From: Trogon surrucura | Lineage: Eukaryota; Chordata; Aves; Trogoniformes; Trogonidae | Reading direction: 5' to 3' | DNA length: 64,000 nucleotides | Assembly (NCBI GenBank): GCA_020746105.1 | Contig: CM036635.1 | Coordinates: 10,186,001-10,250,000, forward strand | In this document: piece by piece, positions 11,621 through 23,971 of the stretch | Position numbering within the stretch: position 1 is the stretch's first letter | Layout of the letters: each line of letters opens with the position of its first letter | Translations under genes and position numbers: made by a program | Notes under the pieces: generated by a model | What the model was told of the DNA's origin: nothing | The model's database searches: none | Seen by the model: the letters and a program-made list of their open reading frames with translations, nothing else

Positions 11621-14600
11621 ATAGAGAAAAGCACTATTCTTTGATTCAAACGCTGAAGATTACTTGAGGCAAAGCACTTCAGGTATATCATTAAAGGCAA
11701 TAATAAAATACAACTGTTACTGTGCTCATCCGAGTCCCAATTTTCAACCTCAGCGAAGAAAGCCTCATACATTTCCCATATCACACATGACATACGAAAC
11801 AATCTCATATATGAGGACAATTTCCTAGCAATATTTTTTTTTTAATTATTCCACTTTTTTTTTTTTTTAAGGCTACTGCAGCCAGCTTTCCCCTACGTGC
11901 CCTCTGCAAAAAAAGCAAGGCGCAGGAAACGGATTTTCAGCTAAAGAGGAAGCGTGAGCTCCAAACCAAATCCCCCCCGCTCCAAACCAGAAGCATGTGA
12001 AAACCGAGAAAATCGGGTCAGTCCAGAATCTGCTGCTGCGGAGCGCGCGGTGAGAGCACCCGAGAACAACTAACGGGTTATCTGATGGCTTCAGGAAAAG
12101 GAAAGTGTAGGAGGAGGAAATAATATCAGTTACCCTGCGAGTACCATTCGCAGTTGGAGGAGGAGAGGCTGCGAAAGGAAATATTGCAGCTCCACTGGCC
12201 CCAAAAGGATTATAAATCTTTCGGCCTTTGGGGGCAGGTTTAAAAAAAAAAAAAAAGGAAAAAAAAATATTTGAATCATTAAATAATAAAGCCCAGTGCT
12301 GAAACCTTCCTGGTGATAGCATGTGCAATCAGGTGTTGGCCAGACGGACGGAACGTGATTTACAGCAACGGCTCTGGTGGGTAAGGAGATTTCTCTTTGT
12401 AAATACAAAAAAGATGGATCTAGTTCAGTAGTATTAAAAATCAACATGTAGAGTTGGATAAATTCTTTACTCTTGCAATGAATTTTATCATTTCTGAGTT
12501 CGTAGCCAACTCTTTGTGGTTTCTTAAATAGTTTTATGAGGCGAGGGAAAAGGATGAATGAAATTTTTCATTTGTAGGGAACTGTAATGATTTTAAATCT
12601 TGGTTTCAAGCTAAAAAGCAATTAGGTTAAAACATGGAACACCCCCAAAGAAGAAAAAAAATGATCATTGCAATAAATAATATCTGAAAACCGCAGCAGC
12701 TTGAGCATTAGGCTCGTTTGTAGCTGTTTCCCAGTTGACTACAGATTGCCCATGGAATGATGTGGAACAAATGTATCGACAATATATGATCTTTTTAGAA
12801 AAGAATTCAAAGCTATCAGGAGTCAATTAAAGTATCACTTCAAAAGTAAATTAAAAGATCACTACAGACTCCTCTGGATTGGGATTTACGCCCTACAATG
12901 CTAATATTTAGAAAACAAACCCCTCCCCGCTTTGGCTCCACGTAGCACCTTCCCAATATAATTCTCTCTGCATTTAACTGTTGCAGTGAAATAAAAATAT
13001 ACAGACAAAATAAATTATTTATAACATAGCAGAACATGTGGAACATTAAGCTGCAGATGTTAACAGGAACAGTAGCTTTTCATCCACGTTTGAGAAACGC
13101 TGCAAGTTGCTGGCAGAGAAGCTACGGAGTAAAATTATCCCGTGAGCTAACTGAATTCCCAGAGCTCTTCCCCAACAAAAAGCGTTTCGTTTAGTTAAAG
13201 GATCTTTAGGTAGAGAAATTGTTCATACGTGCGTATTCTTGAACGCGCTGATAACGAATGATAAATTAAAACAAAGTGTTTACAATTCTAATTAAATTAC
13301 CCTGCAATACAGGATTTCAGATATCGATTTAACTCATCTAAAGCTACATGACCAACGATTCGACTGCAGGCGGCAAAACCTCACAGCCCTCATTTCCAGA
13401 GGCTTTGGACATTGTAAGTAACCAAGTCTTAAAATTAAACTTTGCTCCACTCCTTAGGAGAGACAGCTGTGGTAATTTTTCCCCTAATAAAATTATTTTG
13501 CTTGCAATCTGATAATTTTTTTTCTGGGTTGAATTGCATTGGTTTTTCGAGATTTGTTAACGCAAATCCAAATTACAACTCTTAAAAATCTCTCTTGTGT
13601 AGGCAAACATGTTTGCGCACCCTCCCAGCCACGCTTTCTGCCCGGATTCTCTTAAGCCGTGCCTTGATAGAACAGGGAGAAGTAGAAAAACAGATGAAGG
13701 GAAAAGTATTGAAGTTACACCACAGGTGTAATCACTAATTGAAACAATTTCATAGTAGCCAGATGGGGAAGGGTAGCTTAAACCTTTTTTTTCCCATTAC
13801 CTCATTTCTTAAGTAAGTTTTAGGTATCAAACCTGAGGAAATAACTTCATTTGGGCTCATTTGTGGCCATGGAATTAAAGCAAACAGTGACAGAATGGAC
13901 AAACTGCTGTTGTCATCCCAACAGGGCATCTATAGAGGCTGGTTTTTACCTTTGCTAAAGGAAATCTCATTTATAGGAGTGAGCACAACATGTATATAAC
14001 CTCTAGGTAAAACCCTCCAAAGCCAGATGGGATCTAACGGCAGCTTAAAGACATTAAACACGAGGAGGCTCGATCCTGCAAGCGCTCACGTGCCGGCGAG
14101 CGGAGCTGTTTTCGGCGGGCAGCGGGATCGCCCTCCGCCGGGAGCTGGCTGACCAGTGCCGAGAGTTTCAAAGACAAAACCAAAACGTCCAGCACAAAAG
14201 CAAAAAAGATTTTTTTTATACGTCTAAAATCGCTGCGTTGTCACAAAATCTGCTCGATTTACTTTGCTTTAAAGACAGCTTACTTGCAAAATGTTAATGC
14301 AGCCTCTCTCTGTATCAATTAGCGCTATTACCGAGGGCGTGACCTCCCTCCTTCGCAGGCAGTGATTGAGGGCCAGAAATTTTATTGATTTTTCCCGTGA
14401 GCTGGATTTCCTTCAGCCGTCCCGCCGTCTAGAATTCCGCTGAAGGAACTTCACCTCATCCAACCACACCGACTGCTCACACAAGGCGAAGCCGCGCTGC
14501 TATCGACTGCTCCCAGGAATTCCAAAGTTCTTTTCTCCCAGTCATCTAGCACCAATCTATTAACAAAAACGGGCAGCACGCGGATGTGCAGGTCTAGGTT

Positions 14601-14898
14601 CCGCTGCTACAAACTCACCGCTGGAGGCAAGACCCGCGCTGCCCTCCCCAGTCAAATTCCAGCCACATTTTGGAAAGGATTTGGAAGGAAACATAAAAGC
14701 TTATTATTGAAAGAGACGTAAAAAAGCAGATTGAGCACAGCAGGCATTGAACAGCATGTCCCATCCCCAAATACCCAGAGTCCAAACACTATGAAGGACT
14801 AATTTTTTTCTAATATCTCTCGTCCCGATATTGATCGGTTCTTCTACTCGTCACGAAGTGGATTTAACTGAAAACCTGGTGGTTTCACCTGCCCATAG

Positions 14899-15291
14899 GC
14901 AATCGCAGGTACGGTTGAAAGAGAGAAGGAGCTCACACGTCTGTCGCCTGGTTGCCAAAAGTCTGAAGCCAAATCAGCAAAAATGGACAAAGAAACTTTA
15001 AAAGTAACCACTGCATTTTTGCCTAACGTGGTCACCAGAGCGGGGAGAGTACTAGCAACCACAGCAACTCAACTAACTAGATCAACACTGACAACTACAG
15101 CTATTGAGGATTTCTTTAACCAACCCCGGGTTATCTTTCCCAAAGAAAAGCAAGAGAAAGCAAAGGAAGAAAAGCAAAAGAGAGAAAAATATGAAACGTT
15201 GTCAGGCAGATGGATGAAAGTTTTAAGCAAAATGCAGAAAAATGACAACAGAGGGAAAGCTTTGCCTGAAACTAATCCGCGTGTGTTTTAA
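14899..15291 (+). CDS. Unrecognised gene-like open frame, possible last exon
   Basis: The frame is open from an AG (CACCTGCCCATAG, a usable acceptor with a short pyrimidine tract) at 14898 to TAA at 15289-15291, 130 codons in phase 0. An internal ATG at 14983 would give a 102-residue protein. The middle part reads FLPNVVTRAGRVLATTATQL, followed by a Thr-rich segment. The C-terminal half is strongly charged (KEKQEKAKEEKQKREKYE) and likely helical, ending KALPETNPRVF. Codon choice and residue order look more protein-like than in most open frames in this AT-rich DNA. I do not recognise the family. It could be the terminal exon of a small lineage-specific gene on the strand opposite COX10, a retrocopy, or chance. 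No clear AATAAA follows within a few hundred bases; an ATTAAA lies at 15543. Confidence 0.3.
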   Translation, partial: AIAGTVEREKELTRLSPGCQKSEAKSAKMDKETLKVTTAFLPNVVTRAGRVLATTATQLTRSTLTTTAIEDFFNQPRVIFPKEKQEKAKEEKQKREKYETLSGRWMKVLSKMQKNDNRGKALPETNPRVF

Positions 15292-18200
15292 AAAATATTT
15301 AAAACACTGTGCGTTAGGAAATGCACTTACTGAACCTCCACTCACAGAGACACATTTCTCCTCTCCTGTCAAGCTTCATTTTTCCTACTGAATCTAGATC
15401 CTGAATAAGGCCAACAGATTTTTTTGGAAGTTATCTCTAGCTCGCCTACACAAACACATTACTGTCTGAAGAGACCCCTAATGCTCTTACGAGGGCTAAG
15501 ATGCTGCATAAACACCGGCTCAGTTTTTATTTATATTAATGTATTAAATAGCTTTTAAAACATTCTCCAAGAGACGATTTTTATTTATAGCTTAGATTTT
15601 TGTGTGTCACATTTTTAAACAAAAGGGAGAGGGGAGCGAAGCTCCGCCGCGCACATCAGACGTCAGGCGGGCACGGGGAAGGTGTGTAATTTCAGAAACA
15701 GAGAGACCAAATTATTAAAATAACATTGCATTTGCTTAAGTTACTGACTTCTCTCCCTACTATTAAAGCTCAAACCGTGTTGCGGCGCTGTTTTTTTTTC
15801 CCCCCAGAGCAGCACACAACACCGCCGAGAAATCTTCCCGAGAAACCTTCGCAGCACCGTGGCGGCTGAGAATAAGGAATTAGAAAACGTGACATTTGAC
15901 AGGCAGCGGATAACAAGGTGCAAAAACTGCAAAGTTCCTGTAGGTAGAAAGAAAGCAAAGCAATGTAGTGGAAGAAAAAATTCCTGACAGCTCTGACACA
16001 CGGGACCTATTTTTCTCCTCGATGCACATGTAGTTCTCCTGCGAGTATAATGAGAGTTGTGCGCATACGGCGAGGAGGAAAGGTTACTCCACAGAGCAAA
16101 CTCCCCGGCAGCCCCCCTTTAAAAATACTCTGTCAAGGAAAGTATAAAGATGTTTTCGGTAACTTTTTGAGGCAACTAACCTGTCTGGCAAAGGCTTTAG
16201 GTCACCTCGAAGTAGAAGGAGGAAAAGGCAAATGTTTATAACGTCTCGGCGAATGTCTAATGCCTAAAATCAATCACTTGTCTGCACAAAAGATAACTCC
16301 TCTGATTCCAGTCCCCAAAGTAACTGCTACATCAATCCACCAGAAAGCAAGGATAAGAGGATTGATTGCAAAAACTGAGATTTTGGTGATTAAAAAAATA
16401 TCGTTGAATAGCTGAATTACTCAAATGTCTCCATTTAATGTCCTCAATGTATTACTCTGGGAATGAAGATAAAAAAATCCTTGTTGCTCCAGCCCAATAA
16501 CAGGAGCTTCCAGGGAGGGTAACTGAAGCACAACAGCAGATTAGCTGTGATGAAAAATACCCCTAAAAACTGCACAGAGGTCCGAGCACGGACGTGGATT
16601 ACTCCAGCGGGAAGAACACGTTTTGGCTGACACACCAGGGGCTGCCGCTGCAGCTCTGCCATTCAAACTCTTCTCTCTTACCCTGGTACCCGTTCTAGGG
16701 TTAAACTTTCAAATTACCAGATACCAGCTGCCGGTGAACGTGCTTTTCTGGATTTTCGATACGCCTTTTCCTTTTGAACGATACCAGAAATGACCCTTTT
16801 CTCTTGCCTGCCGTGGATCAGAGCAGGTCCCTCAGCACCACCCAGTTTGCAGCCCAGGAATGCAAAACAACTTCAGCCACCAAATTGTCACGGGGAAACT
16901 TTCCACTGCTTACATCGCAGGCTATTATTTTTTGTGCTGCTTCTCAGCGCATTAACTTGGAGCTCGATCTCCTCCGAGGTGCAGCAGCGTCCCTTTTCTA
17001 GAGGTGAAAACATCCTGAGCACACACAGTGCGACCCTGCGGAGCCCCGCTGAGAGGGGAACCGACTCCTCATCATCCCCCCGGCCAGAGAGCCAGGGAAG
17101 GCTTCTTTGACACCAGCCCCCTCTCACAAAACTTCAGCTCACCCTTTCCTGCACACACGCGATGCCTCCAGGCCGGGGCAGCACAAAGGAGATGCTCTCC
17201 TGAAGAGCCACCTGAAGCCCAGCAGGAATTCCAGCCCCAGCTGTCACGGAACCACTGACTGAGTGTTCAGGAGGCTCCTGGCTGGTGGAGGTATCGAAGA
17301 GGAGCAGCCAACGCGAAGGCAGCGGGTTCAAAACTCCATCCTGAAGCAGTTCTGCTTAACGGACCTCGACACGCCTGCTCGATCAAGAGGAAAAACCAGA
17401 CCCGATGCTGTTGACCATCACGAAAATCTTAATTCTTATAAACCTGTAGACTGCAGAGAAGGCTACACCTGCCAGCCAACGCACAGAGAAAAACAGAGCC
17501 CGTTCTCCAAATACATGTTCACAGGGAATGCAGCTGAGATCAATTTTAAGTGACTTCTAGTTAAAGATGCCAAAAATCTAAAGCTGTCACACAGCATCCT
17601 AAGTTACGGGATGCAGCTTGTGCATTAATTAAAAAAATGTAACAATGCCATCCCCTTTAAAGAAGTAACTTCTATTAACACATTTTCTAAGTTGATTCTT
17701 AGGGACATTTGTCAGCTCAAACGAAATTTCATCCTCAATACAGAATCTTTCCCAAACAAGGGGAAGAAAAAAATTAATAAAAATCACCAAAGGTAAAAAA
17801 CACACCCTATGAGGAGCACCACAATCTGGGTAACTGCCAACCTGCCAAGAACATGTGAGCTTAGTTTATAAAGTTGCTTGACATTTGAAGCAAATTCATT
17901 CTTAGAGCAATTATTAAAACATGAACTAAACCAACATTAACTTCAGCGCTCCCTCCACACCCTCTCTGCAGGGTTTCCCTGTAAACAACTGGATTTTCTC
18001 ACTCGAAATTACACCAATGTAGACAACGAGGTTTCACCGTCCACAACCCGGAGACATCAAGCCAAGGGGTGAAAGTAAGCAGAAAAAAAAGGGAAGCAGC
18101 AAAAGTGGGAAATAAAAATAAAGCTATTAAATATTCTCCCACGGACGGACTTCCAACAATACATATGCAAGCATTTACGTGTGCACATCCCAGCCCAGAC

Positions 18201-21200
18201 TTAAAATGCCATTTAAATTCCTAAATGTGTGTGTATATTAAAACTCGCACGGATTTCATGCACTGAACTGGTACGGTAACCTCAGAAGGATATAAACAAG
18301 GTGGTCTGTCCTTAATTTTGTGCCACGGCCGTTGTATAGAAACATGAATAAGTACCTAGCTCTCATCTAAAATTCACTATTATTCCAGAAAGCATGCAGC
18401 AGAAACAAAAGCACAGTAGCCTATGTATATAAATATTTAGAGACATCTTTTATGCATTACAATACTACCTCTCACCCAAGAAAATGGACTTTATAAATGA
18501 GTCAGAGCACAGACAAAGGAACTTCCTCTTCCGACACCGTTTATTTGAAGCCACGCGCTTCGTTCTGTATGTAGCTACCAAGTATTTAAAGTTTTGCTGT
18601 TCATCTGTTCCTCCTAGAGGACACAAAAACATCTACAAAGATTGTTCAACTTAACTAAACAAAAAATACTTGGAGTCAGTGCAGAAATCCTGTCTAAATT
18701 GGCTCTTAGGAATGGTAAAGAGTAACACGTAACACGCCGTACATCAGTCAGAACTGTTATACTGCTGGAAAATGAGAAAATGTTACCAGGTGTGAAGACC
18801 AGCGAGCACTTCTTCGAATTAAACGTGTCGCTGGGGACCGCTCGCTGCGGCTCATCCCACACGGGCACTGCCCGGCTCACAGAGCAACAGCAGGAGGGAC
18901 AAAAGTAAACTAAAACAAGAAAGCAATCTGCAGGTGAGTTTTCCGGTTACATCCTATGCACCGAGTTCTTCTGCCCGGGTAACAACAGCTGGAAGAGTAA
19001 AGTCACACGACCTGTTGCAGCAGCTGAGGGTGAGGTTTAAGCAGTAAAAGTGGCTTTCCCTGAAAGAACAACCGCTCATTTCAAAAAGGCAATCTTGAAA
19101 CGTACCTGTAGTTGTACAAATGTGTTGAAAAACCCCACAACATTAAAGACCCAGCGTACCATTCCTGGCAGTGTGTGCGTGTGTGTGTGGGGAGGGCATG
19201 GTTGGTTTTTTTTTTAATGCAAACATGAATCCCCCTTGCAATATACACTGATTTTTCCCACTCTGTTTTCTGGATCCCAGGCACTCCTCCGGGCTCCAAC
19301 TCAGCACCAGCCCAGAAGCCGTTTTTCCGAGCGCAGCACACCCTTCCCGCGGCGCGGAGCGGGCAAAAGCCCGTCGCACGATGGGGACGGCTGCGCCCAC
19401 CTTAGAGGGAATGCAAGAAAAGAAAAAAACAAACCTCAACAACCCAAACCAGCGTCTTACAGCATTTATTTAACCAAGATTTCCAAACTATTCGAGAAAT
19501 CATTTCTCACCCCACCGCAGTCCGCAACCTAGATTGTGATGCTAAGCTGTTTTGACAGAATCCTTTTCAAGTTCTCCGCAGCAGAGGAGGGGGGAAGCCG
19601 GGCAGCTTTACATCCAGGAACTGCAAAACCTGGGCTCTGGGCTTTTTGTCTTTGTGGTTTGCTGCTGTAATTTCAAAACCACACACAGCGCCGGAGTCTT
19701 CGCCCGCTATTAGAAACGCGACTTTGGAATAAATTAAGAACACTCGTGGGAAGGGGAAGGGAACTTTCATGTGGCTTCCTGGAGGCTGTTCTGGCACTGG
19801 AGAAAAATCAGAGACTACACAGTAGTGGCTCGGTAATAAACCAACCTAGAGCGGGACTCGCAGCCGCCGGGCAGGGACTCAGTGACGTGGACAGAAAACA
19901 TCTGGAGAGTTGGTCCCGCGTCACTCCGGAGCAGAGAGGGAATTCTTCGCCGTGGGTATGAACACACGGGCGTAAACATCCACAGCACTGAGCACAAAAA
20001 CTGGAAGAGCTTTAGAGCGTGGCGTTAAATGGCATTTTTCCTACTATTGTTATTTACTGCGGTAAAGAAAACTGTTTATTTTACAGGACCCCGTATTTGC
20101 TAAAATAAATGTATCGTTATTCGGATAATAAATGCGGGGCGTATGCATAAAGCAAGTCGTAAATTCGTGAGACAAAGCAGGACCGGTCAGGTTTTCAAAA
20201 CGAGAGAGCGCTTGGTGTTTACTGGGCATAAAAACACAGGCACCACAAAATGCTTTTTTTGTAATTAAAAGGTCTATTTCTAGCAATTACCACGCAGTTT
20301 TCTCAAGTTTTCCATCTTCTTGGACAGACAAGGATTTAATTCATGTTTTAATTGTGTTACAGAGCGATTATTGTTCAGTAACAGATAAACAGCATTGAGT
20401 CAGTCAGAAGTTATTTCAGGCATTACAAAGTTACTGAGACTCCCTGCTAATACAGCTCCTTTCTTTTCCAGCATTTCTCTGTCCCCAACTAACGTAAGAA
20501 AGACCTGCACGATCAAATGGAGAACGCAGCTACGTGCTTCTCAACGGGGAAACTGAAATTGGTTACGCACCAAGTGCATCAGTATTCAGAGATTTAAAAA
20601 AAAGGGGAAAAAAAATCAAATTAAGTTGACTGTCTCCTAGCCCTTTTGATTACTCCAATTATAAAATCAAAGACATTCCCATGTTAGCGGCGATGCCAAT
20701 GGGCGGATGAATTAAATATGTTTTCACTATGAGATGTCTCCTTTTGAGGTTCACTGCCCTCCTGTCTTCTAGTAGTACACAACAATATCCATATTTAGCT
20801 CTGTAGGATAAATTCTACTCCTGTTAAAGACAGCATAAAATCTACCACTAATTTCTGTCCAAGCAGACTTTGGCTAAAGAGAATGCAAATTCAATGTACC
20901 CCATGCAAGAAAATGGAGCGTAGAACTGCACATGGCAGAAAATATCTTCAAACACTAAGAAATCAGTCATTTTCTCAGAACTGTGACGTGATATAAGCGA
21001 ATATATAAGCTTTTTAATTTATATCTTGCGCTGTTAATCGCAGTAGTCTCTTTTTTGTCCTCCCTCTCCAAATCACCCCAAAGAACATCCGAAAGCTCAG
21101 CCACGTTGTTACTCAAAATATCTAAAAGGCAACGCTAGAATTTACCTAATGCTGTCCCTAAAATATCATCACGTTTGTTGGCAAAAAGCTGTTCCAGGGA

Positions 21201-22030
21201 CGGAGGCAATTAGTTCAGAGAACACGCTGCAGAAAAAGGACGAAGAATCCCCCCGAGATTACAAGGAAAAAATAAAAAAACACACTCAGGGCACGTTGTT
21301 CAGCAGGATCCACCCCCTCAACGACCAAACACAGATGTACGATTAAAAGGCCAATTAAAGGAACATTAACCTTTAACCAAAAATATAACAGTAGTTTAAA
21401 TTAGTCAAGAAAGTCAGGGCAGAATGTTATTTCAAACTCCTTTTCCTACCCAGACTTCTTTAAAGTGTTGGCCGTTCAGTTTTGTTTTATGAGGGCAACA
21501 CTACCCATAAAACCAACATTTTTGAGGTTAACGCATGGCTAACTTGGAGAAACAATGTTTTCACAAGAATGTAGGGGAAAAAAAAAAATAATCAGAAAGC
21601 CAGACTACACCACATATCTGCGATGTACCTCTTGCACGTTTGGGAAGTTAAGGCTGCGAGACTCGAGTCTGAACCAGGACCCACTTTTGGTGGGAGGGGA
21701 TTTCTCCGCAAAGCACACGGGTGTTTCTGCAGCGTAGTTCGCCACACGTTTCTAACGCTCGGTCCCGAGACGTTAAATTCTGATTTTCAAGCAACCACCA
21801 TAAATGCTCCAACGCAGGGCTCACGCCGAAGTTTCACAGTTCCATAATTTACCGCGTTTAGGCGATCGAAAGGCGTATCGGCATAAAGCAAGCGTCGGAG
21901 CAACACCTAAACCAGAGACTAAACAGTAAAACGCGCTCAACTTCAGCAGCTGAAAATAAAGACGTGGGGAGAGACGGACAAAATACAGCGAGCAGGAACA
22001 CCCCGCCCGGCAATGAATCACCAGAAGCCC

Positions 22031-22050
22031 CTCTTAGGAACCCCTAAGAG
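22031..22050. repeat. Short inverted repeat (8 bp arms, 4 nt loop)
   Basis: CTCTTAGG and CCTAAGAG are separated by four bases and would form a stable small hairpin. No U-tract follows, and terminators of the bacterial type do not apply here. Confidence 0.8.
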
Positions 22051-22059
22051 CGCCCCGGT

Positions 22060-22260
22060 ACAGGCATTTTTCTAATTGATGCTGAATTAGCATTTACTGT
22101 CCCGGCGGGAGCCCCGGCACATCAACGGAGGCAGCTCTGACAGTTTGGCTCCCGCTCGGGGTGTAACCAACGCGATTTGGGGGGCAGCAGCCCCGGCGCT
22201 CCCAGCCCCGCACCTCTAAAACAATGTGTTAATTCTGCCGTCGCCGGGAGCTTGGAGACT
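22060..22260. promoter_or_regulatory. GC-rich patch next to homeodomain-site-like sequence
   Basis: TCTAATTGATGCTGAATTAG at about 22071 is followed directly by a GC-rich block (CCCGGCGGGAGCCCCGGC and similar to 22250). Clustered TAATT-type cores beside a CpG-rich block resemble developmental enhancers. This is suggestive only. Confidence 0.25.
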
Positions 22261-22933
22261 GTGCTTAACGTGATTAGTGCTGCTGTCTACCCAACTTAAG
22301 TGCTGACGTGTATTTTAAAAGCTGGGACCGGAGCGGATGTCTTCCGCTGCCCAGAACATTAGAGCTGAAGTCTGCTCCGAGGGCAGAGAATGAAGATGAA
22401 AATTCTTTTCACGAGTGGCATAAAAGAAACGCCAACGCTCCTGCGCGTACTGCCGACCAGCACAGCTCTGCCTTGTTTTCTGCTGGGTTTTTCTTCTTCC
22501 CTATCACCAGCAACAACAAAAACTATTTTCCTGTATATTTTTAAACAAAAATATTTTGCGGTTATGGGTCTCTTAGACTCTGTCTAGCTCCTACATGTGC
22601 CGTCTGGTGTATTTTTCTCCAGCTTCCCAAGTCAGTTCCTTTAAAAAACAGTTTGGTAGCTGTAGTCAACATTTGCTTTTTATACTGTATTAGCAGAAGA
22701 AAGAATAAGTCATCAAATTAATGACTTGAAGATACTTACTCTAAGTGAAAGGTTAAAAAAAAAACCCAACTAAAAATCCGCCTTGGAAATGATTTTGACA
22801 GTATTTTGGTATTTAATGGTATATTTAAAATAGCCACGGTAGTATTTGTCAAAGCATTTGTGAGCATTTGCTTGCAATCAACTGCCAAAGAGACTCTAAA
22901 GACGAAGCTAAATGTTAATTAAGGTTAGCTTTC

Positions 22934-22971
22934 AAGAAAACATCTCCTACAAAAGAAAACATCTCCTACAA
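22934..22971. repeat. Perfect tandem duplication, 2 x 19 bp
   Basis: The unit AAGAAAACATCTCCTACAA is present twice back to back without mismatch. Confidence 0.98.
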
Positions 22972-23107
22972 ATGTATCGGGAGTAAATTCAGCGTCTGAT
23001 TTCTGATGCTGTGATCTGCCGAAAATGTAGGCCACTGGTACAGCTCGTGAACTCGCAATTCAACTTCAAAGGGAAAACCTGATGTTCCGAATTGTTTTAA
23101 CACAATT

Positions 23108-23128
23108 AAAAAAAAAAAAAAAAAAAAA
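23108..23128. repeat. Poly(A) run of 21
   Basis: An uninterrupted A21 run. Upstream sequence does not resemble a CR1 or a processed gene copy, so it is probably simple-sequence expansion. Similar shorter runs occur at about 3882-3898 (T), 28450-28467 (A) and 40218-40233 (A). Confidence 0.95.
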
Positions 23129-23154
23129 GACAGCTTCAAAAGTTAGCTTTATTA

Positions 23155-23490
23155 ATTGCGGACGGGCTCCTCCAAGAGATCCCCAGGCGGCACGCTCCGG
23201 CCGGCGCTATCTTAAGCGAAATCCGCGGCGCCGAGCCCTCACGCTGACAGGACACTGGGCGATCGCGGTGGCGGGAGGACCACCCAGCAAGGCATCCCCC
23301 TGAAATAGCTGCCCTGCAGCAGCGTCTGCTAACGGGGCACGTCTCTGCCCAGTACAGCCTCTGAGAAACGAAATACTTGCCAACAACTGAAAGCACAAAT
23401 CCACCCGCTACCGGAGGGCAAACGCGCACCACTTACTGCTCAGGAGATGCTGTCGGCAGAGGTGGCGGCCGCTCGCGCTGCTCCAGGACA
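23155..23490. promoter_or_regulatory. Intronic CpG-rich cluster with a minus-strand splice donor
   Basis: By eye, about 17 CpGs fall within roughly 125 bp at 23160-23285, and a second dense patch (GTGGCGGCCGCTCGCGCTG) lies near 23463. The surrounding DNA is AT-rich. A 21-A run (23108-23128) sits on its left. On the minus strand a perfect donor (GAGCA then GTAAGT, at 23436-23431) follows the second patch, so it could be an alternative first exon or an enhancer island. No coding frame is evident. Confidence 0.4.
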
Positions 23491-23952
23491 CCGGCAAATC
23501 TGCTTCTGGCCTGGTTCAAGTGGTCTTTGGGAGAACTAATATTCCAGAGCGAGGAAGGAACTTGCCATTCAGGTGCATGAAAGCACCCTTGTGCCTTGGA
23601 TAGCCGGGAAGTTGCTTTCTAGTCGCTACACGTTTCCATCAGCCACTGCAGGAAAACCCCGTACGGCGAGAGTTTCCATCTCTCCGTGATATTCATGCTT
23701 TGTTTTCACCGCATCTGTTTTAAAACATCCTAGAAGACTCAGTGTCGAAAGCTACAGGCCAGACGAACACCCTGCTCTCTCCGGATTCAAGCCTCAGTTG
23801 TGGTTCTAATGCCGCCCGACGCTCAAATTTCTTTAACGACCCTTCAGTCCCACAGACGTGCTCTTCTACATCCCAGCTCTTTGGGGCATCGCACACAATT
23901 TCCCAAACTGACCCAAACACAGAAGCAGAAAAGTGGGAATGAGGCCATCGTG

Positions 23953-23971
23953 CACACACACACACACACAC
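23953..23971. repeat. (CA)9 microsatellite
   Basis: Nine uninterrupted CA units plus a trailing C. It is short, but long enough to be length-polymorphic. Confidence 0.95.
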
